DNA of 64,000 nt from contig NW_025920103.1 of the NCBI RefSeq assembly GCF_902686445.1, positions 5,068,783 through 5,132,782 on the forward strand. Reading direction: 5' to 3'. Within the stretch, counting starts at the first letter, position 1; every line of letters starts with the position of its first letter. Below are positions 37,481 to 46,787 of the stretch, piece by piece. Source of the stretch: Sciurus carolinensis (Eukaryota > Chordata > Mammalia > Rodentia > Sciuridae). The notes below the pieces were generated by a model, which saw only the letters and a program-made list of their open reading frames with translations, ran no database searches and was not told the origin of the DNA. Made by a program: the position numbers and the translations under genes.

Positions 37481-38362
37481 ATGGGACGCCATTGAGGAAC
37501 AAAAAAAAAAAAAAAAAAAAAAAAACAGCCAAAGTAAGAAAAGCCACTTAGTGTGCCACAAGGGGGATCTTCATGAACAGGGTCTAATAGCAACAGAAAA
37601 GAACGCTTAAAGAGAATAAAGTGAGGAAAAATTGAGTGGTGGTGACCTAGAAAATAATTGCTCAAAAAAATCTAAGAACAAGGGAAAAAAGGGAACTAAG
37701 TCTAACACAAAGAACCCCCAAAAAGGAATAACCAAGTGGTAGTGAAAACTTAGGAACAAGGGAAAAGGTAGGAGAAACCTAAGCCTAATAAAAAGAGCTT
37801 CAAAATCTGTAGAACCTGCCCGTATTTGAGGAGCAAATGGAGATACCATCAACCATTAGAAAAACTTTAAAGAGGCAGTTAAGACTATGCAGAGCAGTGT
37901 TATTTGGAGAACAATGTCTAATTGGAGAGCTCAGCTGTTGAAACTGCTTGCAGAAACATAGTGGCAAGGTTTCCCGATAGAAATGTTAATAGGAGAAGGC
38001 CAATATGTTTCAATAGATGCACAAAATCAGCAGCAAGGAGATAATGCCCTAACAAAAGATAAGAGATAACTATAGTAAAATCAGTTACACCTTATGCCCC
38101 AGGGCTATGTCCAAGATGCAGAAGAGGAAGTCATCGGAATAGTGCCTGTCAGCCTATTAGAGATACGGAGGATAATTTCCTAGGGTCGAATCCTGAACTT
38201 CAAAAAAACGGGAGACAGGGCCCTCCCCGGGGCCCGCAACAAATATACGGGGTAATTCAACAAGTTCCCCGACGGTGGTATCCTCCCACAGAGAAGGGGA
38301 GCGCAGAGCCACCTCAGGAAGTGACGGATTGGACATCTGTGCCACCTCCAGACTCATACTAA
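37481..38362 (+). pseudogene. gag: gag remnant, internally deleted, with zinc knuckle at the end
   Basis: gag normally encodes matrix, capsid and nucleocapsid. An ATG in strong context (ACCATGGGA, 37481) gives Met-Gly, as in myristoylated betaretroviral Gag, but stops after four codons at TGA. A run of 25 A follows (37501-37525), then A-rich sequence with stops in all frames; only about 0.9 kb lies where some 2 kb would be expected. The end is recognisable: in the same frame as that ATG, a CX2CX4HX4C zinc knuckle begins at 38108 and the frame ends at TAA 38360-38362 after a Pro-rich tail, as in betaretroviral nucleocapsid. A slippery site lies at 38203 inside the overlap with pro. Most of matrix and capsid is missing; no functional Gag is possible from this copy. 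Confidence 0.8.
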
Positions 38363-39141
38363 CCCCAGATATGGGGGTGCAGATGATTGATACTGATTGG
38401 CATGAAAAAATCCCACAGAACAGTGTAGGACTATTGCTAGGTAGAGGTTCCTCAACACTAAAAGGACTTATAGTACACCCAGGGGTTATTGATCCTGATT
38501 TCACTGGACAAATAAAAGCCTTGGTCTCTTCACCAAAAGGAATTACGGTCATCTCTCCAGGGGATCGCATTGCACAAATGCTTATATTGCCCAGTCGACA
38601 TTCTTTGTGGCCCAGTAAAAATACAAATAAAAGACAAGGAGGTTTTGGATCAACAGGAACCACTTTAATAAACCTTACTATGGATATGGGACAGAGGCCC
38701 CTCCTAAAATTAAAAGTGGGAAATATGGAATTTACAGGTTTATTAGATACGGGAGCAGACAAAAGTATTATCAGTGCAATGGTCTGGCCAAAGCACTGGC
38801 CATTGATCACAGCAGCTCAGAGCTTGAGAGGCTTAGGAGTAGCAGAGAGCCCCAATCAAAGTGCTTCCTCATTATCGTGGAAAGATACAGAGGGACACAC
38901 AGGAATATTTCAGCCATATGTCTGTAATGTTCCTATTAGCCTATGGGGACGAGACGTCCTGCAGCAAATGGATATGAAACTCACCACTGACCAGATTTAC
39001 CAAGGGACTCCTGTAAGAAATATGTTACAAAATATGAATTATGATGATAAAAAAGGATTAGGAAGACATAGCCAAGGATCTACCCAACCACTGCCTTTAC
39101 TTCCACCAAAAAATGATTCTCATGGATTGGGTTTTTCCTAG
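38197..39141 (+). CDS. pro: ERV pro: dUTPase - aspartic protease - G-patch, open frame
   Basis: Open from 38197 (after TGA at 38194) to TAG at 39139-39141, 314 residues, entered by -1 frameshift from gag, so no ATG is needed. dUTPase comes first, with its conserved motifs in order: GSDGLDI (about 41-47), GRGSS (82-86), GVIDPDFTG (96-104), GDRIAQ (122-127) and a Gly-rich GGFGSTG (148-154). A retropepsin-type protease follows, with the active-site DTGADKS (184-190) and GRDVL (251-255). A G-patch-like tail starts near 276. In betaretroviruses dUTPase lowers dUTP and the protease cleaves the polyproteins. No disabling change was seen in the key motifs, but activity cannot be judged from sequence and its gag partner is broken. 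Strand and frame agree with pol. Confidence 0.9.
   Translation, partial: TSKKRETGPSPGPATNIRGNSTSSPTVVSSHREGERRATSGSDGLDICATSRLILTPDMGVQMIDTDWHEKIPQNSVGLLLGRGSSTLKGLIVHPGVIDPDFTGQIKALVSSPKGITVISPGDRIAQMLILPSRHSLWPSKNTNKRQGGFGSTGTTLINLTMDMGQRPLLKLKVGNMEFTGLLDTGADKSIISAMVWPKHWPLITAAQSLRGLGVAESPNQSASSLSWKDTEGHTGIFQPYVCNVPISLWGRDVLQQMDMKLTTDQIYQGTPVRNMLQNMNYDDKKGLGRHSQGSTQPLPLLPPKNDSHGLGFS
38203..38252 (+). promoter_or_regulatory. gag/pro -1 ribosomal frameshift signal: slippery site plus predicted pseudoknot
   Basis: The heptamer A AAA AAC (38203-38209) is in phase with the gag frame; it is the same heptamer as in the MMTV gag/pro signal. Eight bases later GGGCCC (38218-38223) can pair with GGGCCC (38230-38235), and the loop CCCCG (38225-38229) can pair with CGGGG (38248-38252). 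This gives an H-type pseudoknot with a 1-base first loop and a 12-base A-rich second loop. Pairing was read from the sequence; folding energy was not computed. Confidence 0.8.
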
Positions 39142-41771
39142 GGGCCACTGATAAACCATCAATCCCTATAATATGGAAAGATGATAAACCTCGCTGGATT
39201 CCACAGTGGCCCCTAACAAAAGAAAAACTAGAGGCAGCTCATAAGTTAGTACAAGAGCAGGTACAAGCAGGTCATTTACAACATTCTACCTCTCCTTGGA
39301 ATACTCCAATATTCTTAACAAAGAAAAAATCAGGAAAATGGAGGTTATTACATGATTTAAGAGCCATAAACGAACAAATGTACCCTATGGGACCCGTCCA
39401 ATGTGGACTCCCTCTTGTTACTGCACTACCAAAAAATTGGCCTACTATTATTCTGGATTTAAAAGATTGCTTTTTCTCTATACCCTTACACAAAAATGAT
39501 TGCTGGAGATTTGCCTTTACTTTGCCCTCTCTTAATCACACTCAGCCTGACCAGAGATTCGAATGGACTGTGTTGCCTCAAGGTATGGCTAACAGTCCTA
39601 CTATATGTCAAATATACGTAGATAAAGCGTTAACAACTACTAGACAAAAGTTTAAGAGATTGTTGATTTATCACTATATGGATGACATACTTATTTGCCA
39701 TCCAGAAAAAGAAGTTTTGTTAGAAGCATTACAATTTATAACTCAAGCATTAGAAAAGAGAGGACTAACGATAGCCCCTGAAAATTTACAATTAGAGGAG
39801 ATCCAAGAATATCTAGGTACAAGGCTCACTGCTACTACAGTCAGACCAAGAAGGTTGACCATCAGGACAGATCAATTGAATACCTTGAACGATTTTCAGA
39901 AACTCTTAGGTGACATTAACTGGATCAGATCCTATTTAAAATTATCCACAGGGGAATTAAAACCTTTATTCGATATATTAAAAGGTAATCCTGACTTGAA
40001 TTCCCCTAGGGAACTTACTCCTGAAGCACGGATATCCTTACAGCTAGTAGAGAATAGATTTCAGCAGTGTTACGTTGATCGTTGTGATCCTACTCAACCA
40101 TTAAGTTTAATCATAATCTCAGAGAAGCATACCCCTTTTGGCATAGTTTGGCAAGGAGGACCTCTGCAAAGTATAAATCTCCCTAGCTCTCCGGCTAAAA
40201 CATTGCAATCATATCCCCAAGCTGTTGCTCAGGTAATATTCAAGGGAATAGAATCTTGCATTACTGTTTTTGGAATCCATCCGTCTATTATTATAACTCC
40301 TTATTCCACTCAGCAAATTAAATGGCTAATTAATAATGATGATGATTGGTCAGTATTATATTGTTCCACTTCAGCTCAGTTCGATAACCATTATCCCCAA
40401 CATCCCTGGATTCAATTCTGTAAAAATACTCCCATAATTTTTCCAAAAGTGACTAGTGTCCAGCCTCTTAAAGACTGTGTAACCATTTTTACTGATGGCT
40501 CCAAAAATGGAGTAGGTGCAGTACTTATCGGTAAACAACTTCACACCATAATAGTTCCACCCAACTCTGCACAGGTTACTGAACTTGCAGCTGTAATATT
40601 AGCCTTTAAATTAGCAGATAATCAGCCATTCAATCTTCTATCTGATAGCTTATATATCGTTAACGCTTTACAGGTTCTTGAAACGATACCCCATATTTCT
40701 TCCATGTCCACGGTAGCTTCTTATTTTACTACGCTACAAAACCTTATCCTACAGCGTAAACATTTATTCTATGTAGGACATATTAGAGCTCATTCTAATT
40801 TACCAGGACCTTTGGCCAGTGCTAATGACTTGGTAGATATGGCCACCAAATCAATTTTTGTCTTTTCCATAGAGGAACAGGCAAAACTCTTTCATGAAAA
40901 ATTTCATGTAAATTCCACTACTTTGAGCAGAAAATTTCCTATATCTAAATGTATGGCTCGACAAATAGTAAAAAATTGTCAACATTGTGCTCCTTTAATC
41001 CCAGTACAATCCTTTGGAGTTAACCCTAGGGGACTGCTGCCTGGTCATATTTGGCAGATGGATGTAACCCATATTTCTGAATTTGGTACTGTTAAGTATG
41101 TACATGTGTCAGTAGACACTGCTTCAAGGGTCATTATGGCTTCCGTTCATTCTGGAGAAAAGGTGAAAGATGTCATTCAACACTGCCTACAAGCGTTTGC
41201 CGGCTGGGGCATACCTAAAGTCATTAAAACAGATAATGGTCCTGCTTATACTTCCAAAAGCTTTCGGTTGTTTTTACAAACATTTAGCATCCAATCAGTC
41301 ACTGGCATCCCCTATAATCCTCAGGGACAGGGCATTGTGGAAAGAGCACCTCTTACTTTAAAAAATTGTTTAAATAAACAAAAAGGGGGAATAGGAGCCT
41401 CCTACAAGTCTCCTAAAGATAAACTTAATTTAGTTCTTTTCATTCTAAATTTCTTAACTCTGGATAGGGACGGTCATTCTGCAGCTGATCGACATCATAA
41501 TCCCCATAATACTCCTCAAGTATGGGCAAAATGGAAAGATATCCTGACAGGTTGTTGGAAAGGACCGGATCCAGTCCTTCGTTGGGTCCGAGGGTCTGTT
41601 TGTATTTTCCCACAGGATCAACTGACTCCAGTCTGGATTCCAGAAAGGCTGGTCAGAGTTTTACAACATGCAAGTGATGCTGTTCCTCCTCGCGGGGACG
41701 AGCCTGAGCCTTCCTCCAATAACGAAAACTCAGACGGAAAGGCAAACCCGGAACCTATGGGCCATTGTTAG
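39117..41771 (+). CDS. pol: ERV pol: reverse transcriptase - RNase H - integrase, open frame
   Basis: Open from 39117 (after TGA at 39114) to TAG at 41769-41771, 884 residues, overlapping pro by 25 bases in the -1 frame. It copies retroviral RNA into DNA and integrates it. Reverse transcriptase occupies about the first 300 residues, with LPQGMANSP and the catalytic YMDD at 187-190. RNase H starts near 455, with TDGS (Asp 460) and later acidic residues in TELAAV, SDSLY and NDLVD. Integrase has a zinc-binding HHCC set (His 593, His 597, Cys 621, Cys 624), a D,D-35-E triad (Asp 649, Asp 706, Glu 742) and a C-terminal WKGPDPV-type domain. Length is normal for a betaretroviral pol and no stop or frameshift was found. 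The end runs into the former env start. Catalytic competence is untested. Confidence 0.93.
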   Translation, partial: FSWIGFFLGATDKPSIPIIWKDDKPRWIPQWPLTKEKLEAAHKLVQEQVQAGHLQHSTSPWNTPIFLTKKKSGKWRLLHDLRAINEQMYPMGPVQCGLPLVTALPKNWPTIILDLKDCFFSIPLHKNDCWRFAFTLPSLNHTQPDQRFEWTVLPQGMANSPTICQIYVDKALTTTRQKFKRLLIYHYMDDILICHPEKEVLLEALQFITQALEKRGLTIAPENLQLEEIQEYLGTRLTATTVRPRRLTIRTDQLNTLNDFQKLLGDINWIRSYLKLSTGELKPLFDILKGNPDLNSPRELTPEARISLQLVENRFQQCYVDRCDPTQPLSLIIISEKHTPFGIVWQGGPLQSINLPSSPAKTLQSYPQAVAQVIFKGIESCITVFGIHPSIIITPYSTQQIKWLINNDDDWSVLYCSTSAQFDNHYPQHPWIQFCKNTPIIFPKVTSVQPLKDCVTIFTDGSKNGVGAVLIGKQLHTIIVPPNSAQVTELAAVILAFKLADNQPFNLLSDSLYIVNALQVLETIPHISSMSTVASYFTTLQNLILQRKHLFYVGHIRAHSNLPGPLASANDLVDMATKSIFVFSIEEQAKLFHEKFHVNSTTLSRKFPISKCMARQIVKNCQHCAPLIPVQSFGVNPRGLLPGHIWQMDVTHISEFGTVKYVHVSVDTASRVIMASVHSGEKVKDVIQHCLQAFAGWGIPKVIKTDNGPAYTSKSFRLFLQTFSIQSVTGIPYNPQGQGIVERAPLTLKNCLNKQKGGIGASYKSPKDKLNLVLFILNFLTLDRDGHSAADRHHNPHNTPQVWAKWKDILTGCWKGPDPVLRWVRGSVCIFPQDQLTPVWIPERLVRVLQHASDAVPPRGDEPEPSSNNENSDGKANPEPMGHC
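39129..39215 (+). promoter_or_regulatory. Candidate pro/pol -1 frameshift signal: G GGT TTT plus 12-bp inverted repeat
   Basis: GGGTTTT (39129-39135) fits the X XXY YYZ rule in the pro frame and lies just before the pro stop at 39139. TAGGGGCCACTG (39139-39150) is perfectly complementary to CAGTGGCCCCTA (39204-39215), leaving a 53-base loop. The -1 change leads into the pol frame, which is open from 39117. The heptamer is not one I know as the usual site in this group, so the assignment is an inference. Confidence 0.6.
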
Positions 41772-41779
41772 CCTGGCCA

Positions 41780-42730
41780 TATTTTTCATTTCTGACTAAC
41801 ATATTTTTTATCCTTCCTTTTCTTGCTTTTCACCAATTTCTTTACAAGCCTGTCAATTCTACTGATGATTTTTCAGGTCGTGCTGTTTTTGGTGACAAGG
41901 ATATTTCTAGCCTTTCTTTGCTTTAACAGGAGGAATTTCTGCACTTTGCCATTGGCATCATACTACAAATCAGACCCAGAGTAGAGCAACTCGTTCTGCT
42001 GACCCTAGCTATGATATTGCTTTTCCTCCTACGTCAGCTTGTGTATTTCCTCTTTTTTATGTTTCTACCAACTAACATTTCTAATAATACCTCTTAACTG
42101 TTCACTAACTGTGTGCTATCTCTCACAATACTGGAATGATTCTTTTGCCACCCGTGCAATTTGCACATTTCTATCTTCCTACCAGTCCTAGTTTCTGTTG
42201 CAGATATAGAATTGCCAGTGCTATTATCAAGAAGAAGGAGACGCTTTGACATTGCAACAGCCGTGATCATTGCCACCACAGTCCTTGCAGTAGCAGCATT
42301 GACACAACCATAACGACGATCATTTGGCCGAGAATGCAGCTGCAGCCTTACAGACCATAGAGACTCTATCAGAGAATGGACTCATTATAAGAACAAGTGG
42401 ATACCTTGCAAGAACTTTTGGGACTGGGATGCGTTTATTCCCTGAGAGCTGCTTTGTGTTACCCGTATTGTAACTCCATTGGGATGTATATTGTTTCTGT
42501 ATTTAATATGGCTATATGGTTCTTCTTCTGTTTATAGATTTGTCAAACAGTGGGCAAGCTTAGGAGCAATGGTGGTACCCCTCTGCCTTGGCCTTCTTCT
42601 CTTCATTCGTTTTGGCATGCATCTGCAAGCTAGCCAATAGAGATCAAATTATTTTTCATCAGGCCATGACCGCCCTAAAGGCCGACAGCCCCCCATTAGT
42701 ATGGCTCTTGATGCTGGATCGGTAGTCAAA
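41780..42730 (+). pseudogene. env: env remnant
   Basis: Only about 1 kb lies between pol and the polypurine tract, against roughly 2 kb for a complete env, and it has stops in all frames. Recognisable traces of the transmembrane subunit are a basic furin-like cluster of Arg codons near 42228-42245 followed by a hydrophobic stretch, a later segment with a hydrophobic membrane anchor (about 42550-42635) and a cytoplasmic tail. They lie in different frames and are broken by stops. Most of the surface subunit is missing. The order agrees with class II retroviral Env, but the sequence is too decayed for closer placement. Confidence 0.75.
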
Positions 42731-42865
42731 GACAGGTAATGAAGGAGGTGGCTGTGTACCGACCTAAGACAGGAGCTGCAGCATGCTCTGCAGGCTCTGA
42801 TGACGGGTAAGGACATATGCTGACCACTCAGCCTAAGACAGACATGGTCCCGAGCCTTAGTTTAA

Positions 42866-42883
42866 TATTAAAGAAGGGGGATC
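42866..42883 (+). promoter_or_regulatory. Polypurine tract
   Basis: AAAGAAGGGGG followed by ATC directly before the TGTCGGGG start of the 3' LTR; it is the usual primer site for plus-strand retroviral DNA. Confidence 0.8.
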
Positions 42884-43360
42884 TGTCGGGGTTCCCGGGA
42901 ACCCCAGCCTTGGGCGTGGTCAAGATGGCGCCTGACGCTGAGCCAAAAGCGGCCAGCTATACAGTAAACAACCAGCGAATTCCAATGATTGGCTAGTTAA
43001 CGATGTGACTAGAGCATGCCCCCTCGTGTACCCATCCTGTGCCTGCAGCTGTCCGCGTTTATCTCGTGTACTCTCCCCTGATTGATTGAAGTGTATATAA
43101 GCCTGGTGGGTGGGAGAGCGAGGGGGAAATGGAACGGACGGAGCGGAAGAAGCGGCGGCGGCGGCGGCAGCGGCGGCAGCAGCGGCTGGAGCTGAGCTGG
43201 AAGGAGGAGTACGCGGGAGTGGAAGAAGCTGGGAAAAGGGAAGCTGGGAGTGCGCAGAAGCTAGGGGTAAGAGAAGCGTAGGAAAGGAACTGTGCACAAT
43301 AAACTTCCAAAGCTTCAGACATTTGTCGTGTCTCTCTCTGCGGCCAGAGGGGACCCGATA
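42884..43360 (+). repeat. 3' LTR of the ERV
   Basis: Starts TGTCGGGG directly after the polypurine tract and ends GACCCGATA before the ACCTAG duplication. TATATAA, the GGC triplet tract and AATAAA are present as in the 5' LTR. The triplet tract is shorter and GGC-richer than in the 5' copy, and CAAGATGGCGCC is intact at 42921-42932. Confidence 0.93.
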
Positions 43361-43366
43361 ACCTAG
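43361..43366 (+). repeat. Target-site duplication, right copy (ACCTAG)
   Basis: Directly follows the 3' LTR. The SINE interrupted at 36416 resumes after it. Confidence 0.9.
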
Positions 43367-43412
43367 TGAGAATCTGTCTCAAAATGAAAAATAAAAAAGG
43401 GCTGAGATAAAA
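43361..43412 (+). mobile_element. B1-type SINE (right arm), part after the ERV
   Basis: Continuation of the SINE interrupted at 36416, starting with the duplicated ACCTAG. Confidence 0.85.
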
Positions 43413-44404
43413 AAAAAACTTAAATTTAAGCATCTACTTTCCTAGGAAATAGTTCTGTCCTCCATTCCCTCCACCCATTTTCAATTATGTGCCCCTCTTC
43501 CCTTCTGTATATGAGGCACATTTTCATTATAGTACACTGTTCTTACTTCTTGATTCATCTGCTTCTGCCATTAGAAAGTAAGTTCCATGAGCTTACATTC
43601 ATTTCTATAACCCAGTACCCAGCTTACAACCCAGTACAAAAATCTCAATATTTGATCTCTGCACTATAGAGGAATAAATAAATGTAAACAATGACTGTAC
43701 AGTATAAACTATCTTATAAAGAAAAGACCTACAATTTAATAAGCAATAGACCAAATATCAAGATTCATTATCACTTATTCTTTAGACACGCATTTTATAA
43801 ATACCTCAGAGTAACATCACATGGTGTACCGGTCAGTGATAGTCCTCACTGACATGGACATCACAGTCTTATAAGAGTCAATACCTGTGAGGAGATACTA
43901 CTTTCATCATCTTATACATCAGGAAAAGAGGCTCAAATAAATGTCCAATATCACATCCTACTTTTTGCCTACTTTATAATTACACATAAAAGGACTGAGA
44001 AGACTTCATGGAAAGTAGAGAGGAATGGACTGCAGGGATAGGAGAGAGGGAAAGACTTGGTCATTTCACGTAAATCAGAACTGACAAAGAAGGGAAACAA
44101 AGCAAAGCAAAACTCAACTTTCAGAACTCTAAAGTATTACTTTAGAGGTTTGTCCCAGCAATATAACATAGGAAGAGCAGAGGAAGATAAGGCTGCAGTT
44201 ATTAGATCTAGAGAGTTTTGAATGCCAAGTGAAGAATTTTAATTTGTAGACAAGATGATGTTACTAAATAATTTTGAGCAAGTGGGTATAGGACCAGAGC
44301 TATACTTTAAGTGTCTAGAAAGATTTACCTGACAGTATATGCAATGAATTAAAAGTGGAATTAACTAAGGACAGGAGAAAAATAATAGAAGACTAATATT
44401 AGGG

Positions 44405-44612
44405 AGCCAGGCAAGGTGGCATATACTTTTAATCCCAGCAGCTTAGGAGGCTGAGGCAGGAGGATCGTGAATTCAAAGCAAGCCTCAGCAAATTAGTAAG
44501 GCTGTAAGAAACTAAACAATACCCTATCTGTAAATATAACATTAAAAAGGCTGGGGATGTGACCCAGTGGTTAAGCGATCCTGGGTTCACTACCTGGCAA
44601 CAAAAAAAATTT
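44405..44612 (+). mobile_element. B1-ID SINE (right arm)
   Basis: Inverted copy of 8522-8733. Confidence 0.9.
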
Positions 44613-45530
44613 TAAAAAAATTAGTATCTTGCAAAAAGGCATAATCAGGGCCTAAATAAAAGTAAAGGCAGAGGAAGAAAAAAAATAGATGAATAGCAGA
44701 GGGGAAATCAAAAGGATTTGAGAGCTAGCCACACAGCAAAAACAAGAAGACAGAAACAGAGATGTTCTGGGGTTTCAAGCACAAATTAGAACAGAAAGAG
44801 AGTGTTACAAGGAAAATGGAAGATGTAATTTAAAAGAAAGATAACTCATTAAGTATGGGACGTTGCTAACTTTGTGGTGTCAGTGAGACATTCACGTAAC
44901 AATGCCCAAGAGACAACTGGAAATACAGGACTGACAGTAGAGCTCAAAAAGTAGCCTGATTGTTCAAAGAACAGATTCTGTGGAGTGATAAGTAGAAGAC
45001 TGTTATGGTATGAATGAAAACTGAAAGCATTCAGTAAGTATCAGGAGGAGAAAACAAGTTCAAAGCAGTAGCAATCAAGGGAAGGTTGTTGGGATTGGGG
45101 TGGGATGACCTCAATACATTTGAAAGCAAAGAGCAAGTAATCAGTGTCAAAGAAATGTCCTGAAGTGTGTGTGTAAAAAAATGAGGGATGGAAACACATG
45201 ATAGAAAGAAGACAGACTGTTCCATTTTGTTCCAGAAAATTGAATTGGGAGGATGATAGAAATCTAAATAGAAATTAAAGAAAGGTATATCTGGGCTCCA
45301 TATCAGGAGATATCTTTATTAACAGTAAAGACTTTTAACAGAGTAATGAGTTGCTTTATTATTAAGAACATTCAATTGAATGCATAAGTATTTGTGTATA
45401 CTACAGAAAACATTTTGTACTCTTTGAGAACTGAGAATAGGTTCTATTTGATATTAAATTCTGATCTTCCCATTCCACTGTCTTTCCTAGTTAATGGGAA
45501 CTTCTATTCTACTTTCTTTCTCCTTTTTCT

Positions 45531-45596
45531 TTTTATGATGCTGGTGATTGAACCAGGGCCTCATGCATGCTAGCAAAGTAAGGTTTTTATTAGAGG
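45531..45596 (-). mobile_element. Partial ID SINE (right arm)
   Basis: Inverted copy of 7548-7604. Confidence 0.65.
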
Positions 45597-45619
45597 TACA
45601 CACCCAGAATATTCCATTT

Positions 45620-46310
45620 TGCATCTAGAATTTGCCTATTCTAGATAATTTATTACATGAAATCATACAATACTCATTCTTTTACATCTAACTCATTTCA
45701 CTTACTATGTTTTCAAAGTTTATCCACATCACAGCATGTATCAGAACTTCATTCCTTTTTATGGCTGAATAAAATTCCATTATACATATATACTACATTT
45801 TGCTATCTGCTAATGGACAGGGTGGATTCTACTTTTGCTATTATAAATAATGTTGCAATGAACATTAGTTTGCAACTATTTGCTCAAGTCTGTTTCCAAT
45901 TATTTGGATTGTAGTACTACAATTGTTGGGTTGTACAGAAATTCTATGCTTAGCTTTTTGAGAAACCACCAAATTGTTTTTCACAGCAGTAGCATGATTT
46001 TACCCATAAGGCATGAGGTTTACAATTTTTGCAGATCTTCACCAACACTTATTTTTCTTTTTCAATCTCTTTATATATATACTTATATATATTTTTCCCC
46101 TTAGTTGTAGGTGGACACAATACCTTTATTTTTTGTAGTGCTGAGAATCAAACCCAGGGCCTCACAAATCATAGATAAGCATGCTACAACCGAGTCACAA
46201 CCCCAGCCACATCCTTTTTCTATCTTTACTTTATCACAGCATCCTACTAAGTGTGAAGTACCAGATCACTATGGTTTAGAATTGCATCTCCCCAATGACT
46301 AAAGAGCACA
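45620..46310 (-). mobile_element. Old L1 3' fragment (right arm copy)
   Basis: Inverted copy of 6840-7530, with the ID element at 46099-46208 inside. Confidence 0.7.
46099..46208 (-). mobile_element. ID SINE with 3' extension (right arm)
   Basis: Inverted copy of 6926-7037 with the same tail. Confidence 0.8.
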
Positions 46311-46479
46311 CAGTTTTTGTTGGAGAAGATGAAAAACTTTGGGGTATAAATAATGGTGATAATTATACAGCATTTTAAATGTACTTAAGGCCATGGAATT
46401 GTACACATATGAATGGATAAAATGATAAAAATCATGTTATGTACATTTTATCACAATTTTAAAAACCAAGAAAAATTAT

Positions 46480-46562
46480 GGCTGGGGATGAAGCTCAGTG
46501 GTAGAATACTTGACAAGCACAAACAAGGCACTGGGTTCAATCCCCAGCACCACGAAAACAAG
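46480..46562 (+). mobile_element. ID SINE (right arm)
   Basis: Inverted copy of 6582-6662. Confidence 0.9.
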
Positions 46563-46582
46563 CAAATAGAAAACCATTAATA

Positions 46583-46787
46583 GTTGCAGATAGTGGCACA
46601 CAACTATAATCCCAGCAACCTAGGAGGCCGAGGCAGGAGGATTAAAAGTTTGGGTCAGCTTGAGAAACTTAGTGAGACCCTCAGCCATTTGGTGAAGACC
46701 CTGTTTTGAAATAAAATATAAAAAATGGCTGGGGATGTGGCTCAGTGGTAAAGTAACCCAAGGTTTAATCCCTAGACCCCCCCTCAA
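46583..46787 (+). mobile_element. B1-ID SINE (right arm)
   Basis: Inverted copy of 6350-6557. Confidence 0.9.

Larger units (their letters stand above)
36417..43360 (+). mobile_element. Class II (betaretrovirus-like) endogenous retrovirus, pro-pol open, gag and env broken
   Basis: A 6.94-kb provirus: LTR, tRNA-Phe primer site, repeat-rich leader, gag remnant, pro (dUTPase-protease-G-patch), pol (RT-RNase H-integrase), env remnant, polypurine tract, LTR. The order, the dUTPase fused to protease and the two successive -1 frame changes are betaretroviral; the primer type is that known from rodent IAP elements. It is flanked by ACCTAG duplications and the empty site is preserved in the left palindrome arm. 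Inference: it inserted after the arms formed, or one arm has kept or regained the empty allele. The two LTRs differ by roughly seven to nine substitutions plus small indels, so it is fairly young. gag is too short and both gag and env contain stops, so the copy cannot make particles by itself. Confidence 0.95.

Noticed and set aside
38157..38810. 217-codon minus-strand frame
   Set aside because: It is the antisense shadow of the retroviral pro gene.
36417..43360. Replication-competent retrovirus
   Set aside because: gag and env are deleted and contain stops, although pro and pol are open.
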